A stretch of 64,000 nucleotides of DNA from Legionella steelei (lineage in GTDB: Bacteria; Pseudomonadota; Gammaproteobacteria; Legionellales; Legionellaceae). The notes below the pieces were generated by a model. That model did not search any database. It saw only the letters and a list, made by a program, of their open reading frames with translations, and was not told where the DNA came from. The stretch covers positions 1,075,948 to 1,139,947 of the forward strand of contig NZ_LNYY01000019.1 in the NCBI RefSeq assembly GCF_001468005.1, in the 5' to 3' direction. Below, in pieces: positions 25,600 through 36,382 of the stretch. The first letter of the stretch is position 1, and each line of letters starts with the position of its first letter. The translations under genes and the position numbers were made by a program.

Positions 25600-28234
25600 A
25601 CAGACAAAGGCTCATCCCTTTGCACCCACACAAGATGCAGAAAAAAAAGGGATGACCTTAGAGTTACAACATCTTAAAAATACTCTAAGACAATTTAAAG
25701 AAAAACTACGCGAAGAATTCGATTATAAAACCAATATAACAACCATCACTCGTAAATTAGTTAACTTCATTGATGAACTGGTTATCAACCTATTTACTAA
25801 AAATCAATTAGATCATGATGTTTTTTGCCTCCTCGCTCTTGGCAGTTATGGGCGTCGAGAACTACAACTCTATTCTGATGTCGATATATTGTTGTTGCAT
25901 ACTGAGAAAGTCTCTAAATCACAATTACAGCGCGCTCAGAACTTTATCCAGGATTGCTGGGACGTAGGTTTAGATCTCAGCCATCAAATCACTAGCGTTT
26001 CTTCCTGTGCTGAACTCGCAAGCCAAGATGTCGCTGTTGTTTCCAGTCTCATGGATATGTTTTTATTATGCGGTCGCGGCGCATTAATGGAAGAATTGAT
26101 TTATCAAATTCATCCCCTGCACATGTGGATTAGCCATGATTACTTTTTAGCCAAACTTCAAGAGCAAAAAAAACGTGATGCTAAGTATGGTGAAACAGCT
26201 TATAACCTGGAGCCCAATGTCAAATATGGTCCTGGTGGCCTGCGCGATTTACACATTCTCCTTAGCATTGGTAAGCGTCATTTTAATATTAAAAAATTGG
26301 CTGATGGCATAGGCTATGGATTTATTACTGATAAAGAATATGAAAAACTTACTTACTGCCAGCATTTTCTCTGGCGCGTACGCTTTGCCTTACATGTATT
26401 GGCTGAAAAAGCAGAAGAGCGCTTGTCTTTTGACTATCAAGTCAAGTTAGCCCAGTTTTTTGGTTATAAAGATAAACCGCACTCGTTAGCCATAGAACAA
26501 TTCATGAAGGATTACTTTAAAGTAATTAAACGCAATAGAGAGCTCAATGAAATGCTCTTGCAATGGTTTGATGAAACCATTGCGCACTCCCCCAAACAAA
26601 AGTTATTTCATTTAGATAATGAATTTCAACTGTCTAATAATTACATCGAAGTAAGAAATACCCGTATCTTCATCCATCATCCACAAGCATTATTAAAATT
26701 ATTCCTCTGGATAGCTAGACGACCAGATATTGAAGGTGTTCGCGCGAATACTATTCGCTTAATTAGAGAATCACTCTATCTGATGAATAAGCGTTTTAAA
26801 GCATCCTCAGAAACAACAGAATTGTTTATGAGCATTCTTAAGACGGCAGATGGACCTTATAAGGCATTGCATCGAATGAACAGATACGGCGTTCTAGCCC
26901 ATTATCTGGAATGTTTTGCGATGGTCACTGGTCAAATGCAATATGATTTATTTCATGTATATACCGTAGATCAGCACACCTTATTTGTAATTCGCAATCT
27001 CTCACGTTTCAAAGAAAAAAGTTATGTAGAGCAATTCCCTCTCTGCGTACAAATTATGTCTACGTTAAATAAACCTGAACTAGTTTACTTAAGTGCATTA
27101 TTTCATGATATTGCCAAAGGAAGAGGTGGCGATCATTCTGAGCTAGGTGCGGTTGAAGCATTGCATTTTGCACAAAATCACAGGCTTGAAAAAGAAGACA
27201 GTGAGCTACTTGTGTGGCTTGTGCGTAATCATCTTATTATGTCACAAACTGCACAGCGCCAGGATATTTATGATCCCAATACGATAAAAAATTTTTGTAA
27301 ACTGTTACCCCACCCCCACTATCTGGATTATCTGTATTTGCTTACAGTTGCAGATATTTGCGGTACCAATCCCACATTATGGAATTCTTGGAAAGACTCA
27401 TTGCTTAAGGAGTTATATCGAGCAGCCAAACATATGCTGCATAAAGAACAAGAATTAATGGATGAAACAGAACTCATTAAAGTACGTAAGCATTATGCTC
27501 TATCGCTATTGGTTACTGAAGGTATTAAAACAAAAACAGTCGAGGACTTATGGGAGCAATTTAAAGACAAATATTTTCTCCATGAATCCCCAGAAATCAT
27601 AGCGCGTCATACTAAAGCAATCCTAGCATGCACCCAATTTCCCTTAGTCATGATTATGCCCCATCATAGCCAAGGAGGAACTGAAGTTTTTATCTACATG
27701 CCTCACCGAGATGACCGCTTTGCCATTGCAACGACCGTCTTAAGTAACCACAATGTCACCATTCAAGAAGCAATGATTCTTACCTCTGATAATCAATATG
27801 ATTTGGACACTTACATTATTTTAGATGAGCAAAACCAAGCATTTTTTGATAAACAACGCTCTCATGACATTCAACAAGCTTTATGTGCTCATTTAGCACA
27901 AACAGAACAAGTACCTGCCGTAGCCCGAAAAAGACTATCAAGAGCTTTGGCACATTTTAATGTCAAAACACAAATTCATTACAACGAAGATCTGACTTAT
28001 CATCAAACTCGATTATTCCTAGTCACTGGTGATAGACCTGGCTTACTGGCAACTATAGGTAGGGTATTTTCAACTTTAAACATTCACTTGCATAATGCAA
28101 AAATTGTGACTGCCGGAGAACGTGCGGAAGATACTTTTTATATTACAAATCAGCAAAATCAGTCATTAAATAATGAAGAAAAAGAACTCTTAAAACAAAA
28201 ACTGATCCAAGAACTGCAAATGACTTTGAAATAA
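25583..28234 (+). CDS. glnD: [Protein-PII] uridylyltransferase / uridylyl-removing enzyme
   Basis: The 883-residue protein contains the full GlnD layout: nucleotidyltransferase domain with GSYGRRELQLYSDVDILLL from residue 87, a helical linker, an HD domain with HDIAKGRGGDHSELG from about residue 508, and two C-terminal ACT domains (about residues 690-770 and 800-870) that sense glutamine. It adds UMP to PII when glutamine is low and removes it when glutamine is high. The start overlaps map. A second ATG at 25649 is possible. It converges on tadA with only 22 bases between the stops. Confidence 0.96.
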   Translation: MKNENKQTKAHPFAPTQDAEKKGMTLELQHLKNTLRQFKEKLREEFDYKTNITTITRKLVNFIDELVINLFTKNQLDHDVFCLLALGSYGRRELQLYSDVDILLLHTEKVSKSQLQRAQNFIQDCWDVGLDLSHQITSVSSCAELASQDVAVVSSLMDMFLLCGRGALMEELIYQIHPLHMWISHDYFLAKLQEQKKRDAKYGETAYNLEPNVKYGPGGLRDLHILLSIGKRHFNIKKLADGIGYGFITDKEYEKLTYCQHFLWRVRFALHVLAEKAEERLSFDYQVKLAQFFGYKDKPHSLAIEQFMKDYFKVIKRNRELNEMLLQWFDETIAHSPKQKLFHLDNEFQLSNNYIEVRNTRIFIHHPQALLKLFLWIARRPDIEGVRANTIRLIRESLYLMNKRFKASSETTELFMSILKTADGPYKALHRMNRYGVLAHYLECFAMVTGQMQYDLFHVYTVDQHTLFVIRNLSRFKEKSYVEQFPLCVQIMSTLNKPELVYLSALFHDIAKGRGGDHSELGAVEALHFAQNHRLEKEDSELLVWLVRNHLIMSQTAQRQDIYDPNTIKNFCKLLPHPHYLDYLYLLTVADICGTNPTLWNSWKDSLLKELYRAAKHMLHKEQELMDETELIKVRKHYALSLLVTEGIKTKTVEDLWEQFKDKYFLHESPEIIARHTKAILACTQFPLVMIMPHHSQGGTEVFIYMPHRDDRFAIATTVLSNHNVTIQEAMILTSDNQYDLDTYIILDEQNQAFFDKQRSHDIQQALCAHLAQTEQVPAVARKRLSRALAHFNVKTQIHYNEDLTYHQTRLFLVTGDRPGLLATIGRVFSTLNIHLHNAKIVTAGERAEDTFYITNQQNQSLNNEEKELLKQKLIQELQMTLK

Positions 28235-28256
28235 ATAGTGATTATAGCCTGATAAG

Positions 28257-28706
28257 TTACCGACACATTTGGAAAAAATCAGTGAGTAAAATTGAGCATT
28301 CTGCTTGCATTATTCCCTCATCAATTTGAACTTTATGATTTAGGGGGTAACCTTGCAATAAGTTATAGACAGAGCCCGCAGCTCCTGCTTTAAAATCTCG
28401 GCTTGCAAAAACCAGCCGTTTAATCCGTGCATGCACAATAAGCCCCGCGCACATAGCACAAGGCTCGAGGGTCACATAAAGTGTTGTATCTAATAATCGG
28501 TGATTTTTTAACTGTTGCGATGCACTTCTAATCGCACGTACTTCTGCATGATCTGAAGGGTCATGGCTGTTTTGTGTAAAATTCCGTCCTAAGCTTAATA
28601 ACTGATTGTCCTTACTCACTAACACAGCACCAATAGGAACCTCTCCTTCATTTTGAGCAAGGATTGCCTGTTCATATGCTTTCTGCATCCAATAGTGATC
28701 GTTCAT
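28257..28706 (-). CDS. tadA: tRNA adenosine-34 deaminase
   Basis: The 149-residue protein has the cytidine-deaminase-fold zinc site: HAEVRAI with His53 and Glu55, and PCAMCAG with Cys83 and Cys86. TadA converts A34 of tRNA-Arg(ACG) to inosine so that one tRNA can read three CGN codons. The C-terminal sequence (FKAGAAGSVYNLLQ, then NHKVQIDEGIM) is typical of TadA and not of free cytidine deaminases. Length is normal. Confidence 0.95.
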   Translation of the reverse strand: MNDHYWMQKAYEQAILAQNEGEVPIGAVLVSKDNQLLSLGRNFTQNSHDPSDHAEVRAIRSASQQLKNHRLLDTTLYVTLEPCAMCAGLIVHARIKRLVFASRDFKAGAAGSVYNLLQGYPLNHKVQIDEGIMQAECSILLTDFFQMCR

Positions 28707-28729
28707 TGTTAAGTTAGATTTTGTAAAAT

Positions 28730-28788
28730 GTAGCCTGCGCGCAGCGTAACCCGGGAAAGTCTGTTATAGAAAACCCACGTTACGCTAC
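28730..28788. repeat. Intergenic repeat, GTAGCCTG family, partial
   Basis: GTAGCCTGCGCGCAGCGTAAC lies opposite GTTACGCTAC at the far end, between guaA and tadA on the same strand. Confidence 0.65.
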
Positions 28789-28799
28789 AATTACTACAG

Positions 28800-30377
28800 T
28801 TATTCCCATTCAATCGTAGCAGGAGGTTTACCTGAGATATCGTACGTTACACGAGATACCCCATCGACTTCATTAATAATACGATTGGATACATGGCCAA
28901 GAAATTCCCAGGGTAATTGCGACCAATGCGCCGTCATAAAATCAACCGTCTCAACAGCACGAAGACAAATCACATAATCGTATTTACGCCCATCGCCCAT
29001 CACGCCTACACTTTTTACCGGTAGAAATACAGCAAAAGCCTGGCTAACTTTATGATAAAGATCTGCTTTTCTTAATTCATCGATAAAAATAGCATCCGCT
29101 TGACGTAAAATATTTGCGTATTCTTTTTTCACCTCTGCTAAAATTCGCACGCCCAAACCAGGACCTGGAAAAGGATGGCGATAAACCATATCATGCGGCA
29201 AACCTAGTTCAAGACCAATGTTACGCACTTCATCCTTAAATAATTCACGGATAGGCTCTAATAATTTTAAGTTCAATGTTTCTGGCAAACCGCCCACATT
29301 ATGATGTGATTTAATGACAACTGAGGCACCGCTGGTAGTCGTGGCCGCCGACTCAATAACATCAGGGTAAATCGTTCCTTGCGCCAACCAAGAAACCCCA
29401 GGAATTTTTAGTGCCTCTTCATCAAATACTTCAATAAAAGTACGTCCAATAATTTTTCTTTTTTCTTCAGGGCAGGTAACACCTTTCAGTGCATTAAAAA
29501 ACTTCTCTTCTGCATGAACGGCAATAACCTCTACTCCCATGTGCTTGCCAAACATTTCCATGACTTCGTCTGCTTCATTGAAACGTAACAGGCCTGTATC
29601 AACAAAAACACAAACTAATTGTTTGCCGATTGCCTTATGCAATAAAGCAGCCACAACAGAAGAATCAACACCACCTGACAAGCCAAGCAACACTCTTTCT
29701 GTTCCTACTTTAGCTCTGATTTTATTGATTGCTTCATCAATAATGAGTTCTGATGTCCAGTTCGTTGAAGCGTTACAAATATCGACAACGAAACGATATA
29801 AAATACGCATGCCTTGTAGCGTATGTGTTACTTCAGGATGAAATTGTACTCCATACATTTGACGGCTTTCATCAGCCATTCCAGCTATTGGTGCATTACG
29901 TGTTTCACAAACCACATTAAAACCAAGAGGTAATTTCGTCACTTTATCACCATGACTCATCCAAACATCGAGTAAAGCATTTCCATCTGCGCTGAGCCGA
30001 TCTTCAATTTGCGAAAACAATTTGCTGTGACCGTGTAATTTTAATTCAGCATAACCAAACTCTCTAACAGAAGATGACTGTACTTCTCCTCCTAATTGCA
30101 CGGCCATGGTTTGCATACCATAGCAAATTCCTAAAATAGGCACTCCTGCGTTAAACAACCATTGTGGTGCTCTCGGGTTCTCATCATGGGTTACAGTTGC
30201 TGGGCCACCAGATAGAATGATGCCGCAAGGACTTAAAGAAGTGAATTCTTCTTGGGTTATATTGAAGTGATGAATTTCACAATAAACACCTAACTCGCGC
30301 ACTCGGCGTGCAATTAATTGTGTGTATTGAGAACCAAAGTCTAGGATCAGTAAAGGATGTTGCTTTAAGTCATTCAT
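28800..30377 (-). CDS. guaA: GMP synthase (glutamine-hydrolysing)
   Basis: The 525-residue protein has a class I glutamine amidotransferase domain ([10 protein letters not shown] with nucleophile Cys85, and FHPEVTHT) followed by an ATP-pyrophosphatase domain ([16 protein letters not shown]) and a dimerisation domain ending KPPATIEWE, as in all GuaA. It converts XMP to GMP using glutamine and ATP. It starts two bases after guaB ends, so guaBA is an operon. Length matches E. coli GuaA (525). Confidence 0.97.
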   Translation of the reverse strand: MNDLKQHPLLILDFGSQYTQLIARRVRELGVYCEIHHFNITQEEFTSLSPCGIILSGGPATVTHDENPRAPQWLFNAGVPILGICYGMQTMAVQLGGEVQSSSVREFGYAELKLHGHSKLFSQIEDRLSADGNALLDVWMSHGDKVTKLPLGFNVVCETRNAPIAGMADESRQMYGVQFHPEVTHTLQGMRILYRFVVDICNASTNWTSELIIDEAINKIRAKVGTERVLLGLSGGVDSSVVAALLHKAIGKQLVCVFVDTGLLRFNEADEVMEMFGKHMGVEVIAVHAEEKFFNALKGVTCPEEKRKIIGRTFIEVFDEEALKIPGVSWLAQGTIYPDVIESAATTTSGASVVIKSHHNVGGLPETLNLKLLEPIRELFKDEVRNIGLELGLPHDMVYRHPFPGPGLGVRILAEVKKEYANILRQADAIFIDELRKADLYHKVSQAFAVFLPVKSVGVMGDGRKYDYVICLRAVETVDFMTAHWSQLPWEFLGHVSNRIINEVDGVSRVTYDISGKPPATIEWE

Positions 30378-30379
30378 TA

Positions 30380-32221
<1,842 letters not shown>

Positions 32222-33052
32222 TTGGCTAAAATAATCGTAATTACATCTGGCAAAGGCGGAGTGGGAAAAACCACTTCTTCTGCGGCTATTTCTTCAGGCC
32301 TGGCTCTCTTAGGGCACAAAACAGTGGTTATTGACTTTGATATTGGTTTAAGAAACCTCGATATCATCATGGGCTGCGAGCGGCGGGTCGTTTATGATTT
32401 TATTAATGTCATAAATGGCGAAGCAAACCTCAATCAGGCTTTAATTAAAGACAAACGTATTGCTAACCTCTCTATCCTCCCTGCATCGCAAACTCGTGAT
32501 AAAGATGCATTAACGATCGAAGGAGTTGAACGAATTCTTAACGATCTTGCAAAAGATTTTGACTTTATTATTTGTGATTCACCAGCTGGGATTGAAACAG
32601 GCGCATTAATGGCTATGTATTTTGCTGACCATGCAATCGTTGTGACGAATCCAGAAGTTTCTTCCGTACGTGACTCCGATCGCATATTGGGAATTCTTGC
32701 TAGTAAGACTAAAAGAGCGATTGAAAATAAAGCGCCCGTTCAAGAACATTTATTATTAACACGCTATGATCCAGAGCGAGTTGAGCGTGGTGATATGCTT
32801 TCTGTTACAGACGTAAAAGAAATATTAGCTATTCCATTAATTGGAGTGATTCCAGAGTCAAAATCAGTTCTTAAAGCATCAAATACTGGTACACCCGTAG
32901 TGCTTGATGAAACAAGTGATGCCGGTATTGCCTATCAAGATGCAATTGCTCGTTTTCTCGGCGAAGAGAGGCCAATGCGCTTCATAAGTAATGATCGTAA
33001 AGGATTATTGCGTCGCTTATTCAGTAAGAACAAGGAGGAAGTGACTGTATGA
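32222..33052 (+). CDS. minD: Septum-site ATPase MinD
   Basis: The start is a TTG, supported by AGGAAGGG at 32207-32214 with seven bases of spacing. The 276-residue product has the deviant Walker [11 protein letters not shown] with Lys11 and Lys16, switch regions [12 protein letters not shown] and [12 protein letters not shown], and a C-terminal amphipathic membrane helix ([14 protein letters not shown]). MinD-ATP binds the membrane and MinE drives its pole-to-pole oscillation, keeping FtsZ at mid-cell. It overlaps minE by four bases. minC is not adjacent. Confidence 0.96.
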   Translation: MAKIIVITSGKGGVGKTTSSAAISSGLALLGHKTVVIDFDIGLRNLDIIMGCERRVVYDFINVINGEANLNQALIKDKRIANLSILPASQTRDKDALTIEGVERILNDLAKDFDFIICDSPAGIETGALMAMYFADHAIVVTNPEVSSVRDSDRILGILASKTKRAIENKAPVQEHLLLTRYDPERVERGDMLSVTDVKEILAIPLIGVIPESKSVLKASNTGTPVVLDETSDAGIAYQDAIARFLGEERPMRFISNDRKGLLRRLFSKNKEEVTV

Positions 33053-33312
33053 GCATTTTCAATTACCTGCGTAGAAGAACTGCTACAGCATCAGTTGCTA
33101 AAGAGCGCTTACAGATAATCATTTCTCATGAGCGTTCTCAACGCAATACACCTGACTATCTGCCAAAGCTTCAAGAAGAAATTCTTGCTGTTATTGCTAA
33201 ATACGTTCATGTCACACGTGACCAGGTCAGTGTGAACCTTGAACGCATGGGAGATAACTCAGTGCTTGAATTAAACATAACCATGCCGGATGACACTAAA
33301 GAAACCGCATAA
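33049..33312 (+). CDS. minE: Cell division topological factor MinE
   Basis: The 87-residue protein has the usual layout: N-terminal amphipathic membrane-targeting segment ([10 protein letters not shown]), MinD-contact helix ([19 protein letters not shown], residues about 13-31) and a dimerising topological domain with [18 protein letters not shown]. The ATGA overlap with minD couples their translation. A hairpin and T-run follow. Confidence 0.96.
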   Translation: MSIFNYLRRRTATASVAKERLQIIISHERSQRNTPDYLPKLQEEILAVIAKYVHVTRDQVSVNLERMGDNSVLELNITMPDDTKETA

Positions 33313-33349
33313 TATCAATACATTGTAAATTTTTTAACAGCTGTCTTTA

Positions 33350-33378
33350 GATCAGAGGTCTACCTCCGGTCTTTTTTT
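33350..33378 (+). terminator. Rho-independent terminator after minDE
   Basis: An imperfect stem with GAGG and CCTC around TCTA, extended by GATC and GGTC bases, is followed by a run of seven Ts. Confidence 0.6.
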
Positions 33379-33605
33379 ACCCCAAAAATCATTATGAGTC
33401 AGCACTAATTAATTTTCTTTTAAAAAACATGATTAATCATTTTCAGTATCTCCGTTACAAACTGTTTCAAGTAGATCAATAACACCGGCTATAAAATATT
33501 TAATTATCAAGAAAATCCACTAAACCTTTTCAGTCATTCGCTACCCCTGTTTGTTTTTTATTAGGTTAAGAAATCAATTCAAATGTACATCCATTAGTGT
33601 CCAAA

Positions 33606-35804
33606 TTAATATTGTGGTTTCACATGTTGCACAGGATGCGGCACTTGCTGTGGTTGGACCATAGGCTGATTTTGAATAGCAGGAGCTGGATGAACCATAG
33701 GTTCATGTTTCAAAACTGGGGATGGCTGAACACTTGTACCAGGGTGTACATATGGTTTTGGTTGCATGTTTGTTCCTGGACGAACATAAGGTTGCGGTTG
33801 AGTATTTGGACCAGGCTGAACATACGGTTTCGGTTGTATGTTTGTTCCTGGGCGAACATAAGGTTGCGGTTGAGCATTTGGACCAGGCTGAACATACGGT
33901 TTTGGTTGCATGTTTGTTCCTGGACGAACATAAGGTTGCGGTTGAGCATTTGGACCAGGTTGAACATACGGTTTCGGTTGTATGTTTGTTCCTGGGCGAA
34001 CATAAGGTTGCGGTTGAGCATTTGGACCAGGTTGAACATACGGTTTCGGTTGTATGTTTGTTCCTGGGCGAACATAAGGTTGTGGTTGAGCATTTGGACT
34101 GGGTTGAACAGTTGGGCGAGGTCGAACCTTTGGACCAGGTTGAACTTTTATCCCGGGTGGAGCATTTAAGCCAGGCTGAATATTTTGGGTAGGTTGAACA
34201 TTTAGGCCCGGACGAGCTTTTGGATTAGTTTGATTAGGAACTGGTTGCTCACCAGGTGTTTGACCAGGTACTGGGTGCACTGTTACCGGTGGTGATTGCT
34301 TGATAATAGCTGGTTTTCCAGTGTTTATATTTTGAACTTCTGCAGGGGTCAGGGGTCTGCCTGCATTTTTTAACAAAAACGGATGTACTTGTGAGAAAGA
34401 AGGTGTTGCAGAAGAAGGCTGTGTTTTGGTGATAATTGGTCTTGAGATTATTTCAGCGGAAGGTTTCACCTGAGTAAAGGCCTTTCCTCCTAATATACTG
34501 ATAGCTCGAGGTACAATAGGTGCAACATGTGTTTTCCCAGCATTAAAAAGTATTTGATCAGGAACGTGTAAACGAAGGTTATTCACTATCCTGGAATTAA
34601 TAAAATCATCTGATGGAACAACAGTAACTGCATTAGCAATCCGCGCATTTCTGTAGTTAATTATCATATTTTGATTCTTGTAAATATTATTAATGAAAGC
34701 AACATCAATAACGGTGTTACTCTGATTGATCGCGATAAAATAGTTATGATTAACATAATAAGAAGGAATATAAGGTTCTCCTGGTGCTAAAGGAAACCAA
34801 CCAATACCATATCCACCATTTATCATGAATTGAGGATTATTACCGCCAATAAATACAGTTAATGCAGGTGCGTACAGAGGATGAGCACCTATTGGTCCAG
34901 GGACCCAGCACCATCGATTTCTAAGGTGTGCCCAACGCCCATAGTGAAATGGTGCAAAGCCCCAAGGTTGATTATCCACCCAAGTCCAGCCCCAAAAACC
35001 TAGCCATATCCATTGACCATCTTGGTAAGGTGCCCAATCTGTCGCTACATTATTAGGATACCAAACGGGACCGTATTGTTGATCTTGAGTCCAAGAGCCA
35101 TAATTACCGAGATCCTCATAGCCTATGGTGTCAGGAGAAATATATTGAGTTGAAACCGTACCCGCTACCTTGTCGCGATCTAAACTCCAACTTTCAAAAT
35201 CATCTAAAGCAACACCGAGAGTCGTGCATTGAAAATTATCTAAATTAGTCCCAGTAGCACTGCATGACTTGCCAACATCTACTGTATTTGATGCATTTTG
35301 CCCATAAGCGGTTCCCTCCCCCATTCTCACACTAACTGTCGTCATATCATCTTCTGCTATGACATCAAAGCGATAATAGCCAGGTTCTGTAATGACAAAA
35401 GCTAAATTTGGCGTATCGACCTCATAAGCTTGTTGACCATTTATACTCTTGATACTTAAAACAAGGGTTCCCTGTGTCAGTTGAAATTGTGCGATTTCGT
35501 CATTCAGGTTCAAAATTTTTAATGCCGTTTGACTTCCCATACGCACAGCAGCACCAGATAATTGCATTTCAGCAAGAGATCCTGCATCTGCCCATATTTG
35601 GTCATTTGTGACTAAAGGCCGATTAAGAGTTACACCTACCCACTGAGACTCCCCTGCAGGTAAAAAGCTCACAGTACCATTAATGTAGCTTAAGCGAGAA
35701 ACTTGATTGATAGGATCTGCAAAGGTCAAACTGGATAGCAGCAACATGAAGCATCCTACAAGTACGGTTATCATGATGTTGTCCTGCACTGACCTTCGTT
35801 TCAT
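33606..35804 (-). CDS. FecR/DUF6600 surface protein with proline-rich repeat tail
   Basis: The frame is open from 35816, but the ATG at 35804 has a GGAGG ribosome site and is preferred (732 residues). A signal peptide ends near residue 30 (LLLSSLTFA). Residues about 35-170 are FecR-like (LSYINGTVSFLP, VTNDQIWADAGS). Residues about 225-300 are the DUF6600 Trp-rich motif (GYEDLGNYGSW, WAPYQDGQWIW, WGFAPFHYGRW). Residues about 530-700 are Pro/Gln/Gly repeats with a 24-residue period: QPQPYVRPGTNI then QPKPYVQPGPNA, five units. It is probably exported and envelope-linked. There is no neighbouring sigma factor, so FecR-type signalling is not implied. Function is unknown. Confidence 0.8.
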   Translation of the reverse strand: MKRRSVQDNIMITVLVGCFMLLLSSLTFADPINQVSRLSYINGTVSFLPAGESQWVGVTLNRPLVTNDQIWADAGSLAEMQLSGAAVRMGSQTALKILNLNDEIAQFQLTQGTLVLSIKSINGQQAYEVDTPNLAFVITEPGYYRFDVIAEDDMTTVSVRMGEGTAYGQNASNTVDVGKSCSATGTNLDNFQCTTLGVALDDFESWSLDRDKVAGTVSTQYISPDTIGYEDLGNYGSWTQDQQYGPVWYPNNVATDWAPYQDGQWIWLGFWGWTWVDNQPWGFAPFHYGRWAHLRNRWCWVPGPIGAHPLYAPALTVFIGGNNPQFMINGGYGIGWFPLAPGEPYIPSYYVNHNYFIAINQSNTVIDVAFINNIYKNQNMIINYRNARIANAVTVVPSDDFINSRIVNNLRLHVPDQILFNAGKTHVAPIVPRAISILGGKAFTQVKPSAEIISRPIITKTQPSSATPSFSQVHPFLLKNAGRPLTPAEVQNINTGKPAIIKQSPPVTVHPVPGQTPGEQPVPNQTNPKARPGLNVQPTQNIQPGLNAPPGIKVQPGPKVRPRPTVQPSPNAQPQPYVRPGTNIQPKPYVQPGPNAQPQPYVRPGTNIQPKPYVQPGPNAQPQPYVRPGTNMQPKPYVQPGPNAQPQPYVRPGTNIQPKPYVQPGPNTQPQPYVRPGTNMQPKPYVHPGTSVQPSPVLKHEPMVHPAPAIQNQPMVQPQQVPHPVQHVKPQY
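33737..34092 (-). repeat. Five 72-bp tandem repeats
   Basis: The repeats encode the 24-residue unit of the FecR/DUF6600 protein; each divides into two 12-residue halves. Third-base differences are few, so the array is recent or kept uniform by recombination. Confidence 0.85.
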
Positions 35805-36382
35805 GCTAACCTCCATGTTCTTAATATTGTCCCTAATATATTAAGGAGCTTGCTTGCAGAAAAAAATATGTGTATTATTTATACAAATAACCTTGTTTAA
35901 TTATAGACCAAAGCTACCTAATTAAAATGAAATAGCATTGTGGCGGGGATTAACGTAGCGTAATCTGGGGAGGCCACGCCCCTTATCCCTGGTAATTCGT
36001 TGGCGAAAAAGCAAGTGTAGCACAGTAGGCTGGGCTGTTAAGCCCAGCGTTTGCAGGGTTAATTCTTATTCTTCAAAAATGCCTATTATGAAAACCATCA
36101 CTGTAGTTTCAACTAACAAGTCACTTATCTATAGTGCTCATACATTGGACTGATACATGCTGGGGTTAGCAGCCAGCCTACGTTTATTGTTATTTTTGTC
36201 AACGAATTACCTAACACATACAAGAATGACGACAATAGAATCCGGTGCTAATCCAGGCTAAAAAGCGACACAGGCTAAATATTAATGATTAACAATATGC
36301 CTTGATGCCGCGGTCAAGCCGCGGCAAGTAGAGGTAGAATCACTCAAATTAAAAACGACGGAGCCTTGCGAACACTTACAAA
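35805..36382. other. Long intergenic region with mobile repeat
   Basis: This 578-base gap holds no gene. It contains a GTAGCCTGGGT-like fragment near 35939-35975 and a 221-base terminal-inverted-repeat element listed separately. The 5' end carries the promoter of the FecR/DUF6600 gene. Confidence 0.6.
35991..36211. mobile_element. MITE-like element, copy 1
   Basis: The ends are GGTAATTCGTTGGCGAAAAA and its near-complement ending CAACGAATTACC, a terminal inverted repeat of about 20 bases. Inner subterminal hairpins read GGCTGGGCTGTTAAGCCCAGC and a diverged partner. The middle has no transposase frame, only a 24-codon ATG frame at 36079. A homologous copy lies inverted at 60430-60644, and an interrupted copy begins at 63901. 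Confidence 0.7.

Noticed and set aside
33737-34092. The 72-base repeats as a CRISPR array
   Set aside because: There are no unique spacers; the units are contiguous, keep a reading frame and encode a proline-rich tail.
33597-34192. Long Trp/Arg/Leu-rich and Val/Glu/His-rich + strand repeat frames
   Set aside because: They are antisense images of the 72-base repeats of the FecR/DUF6600 gene and have no start signals.
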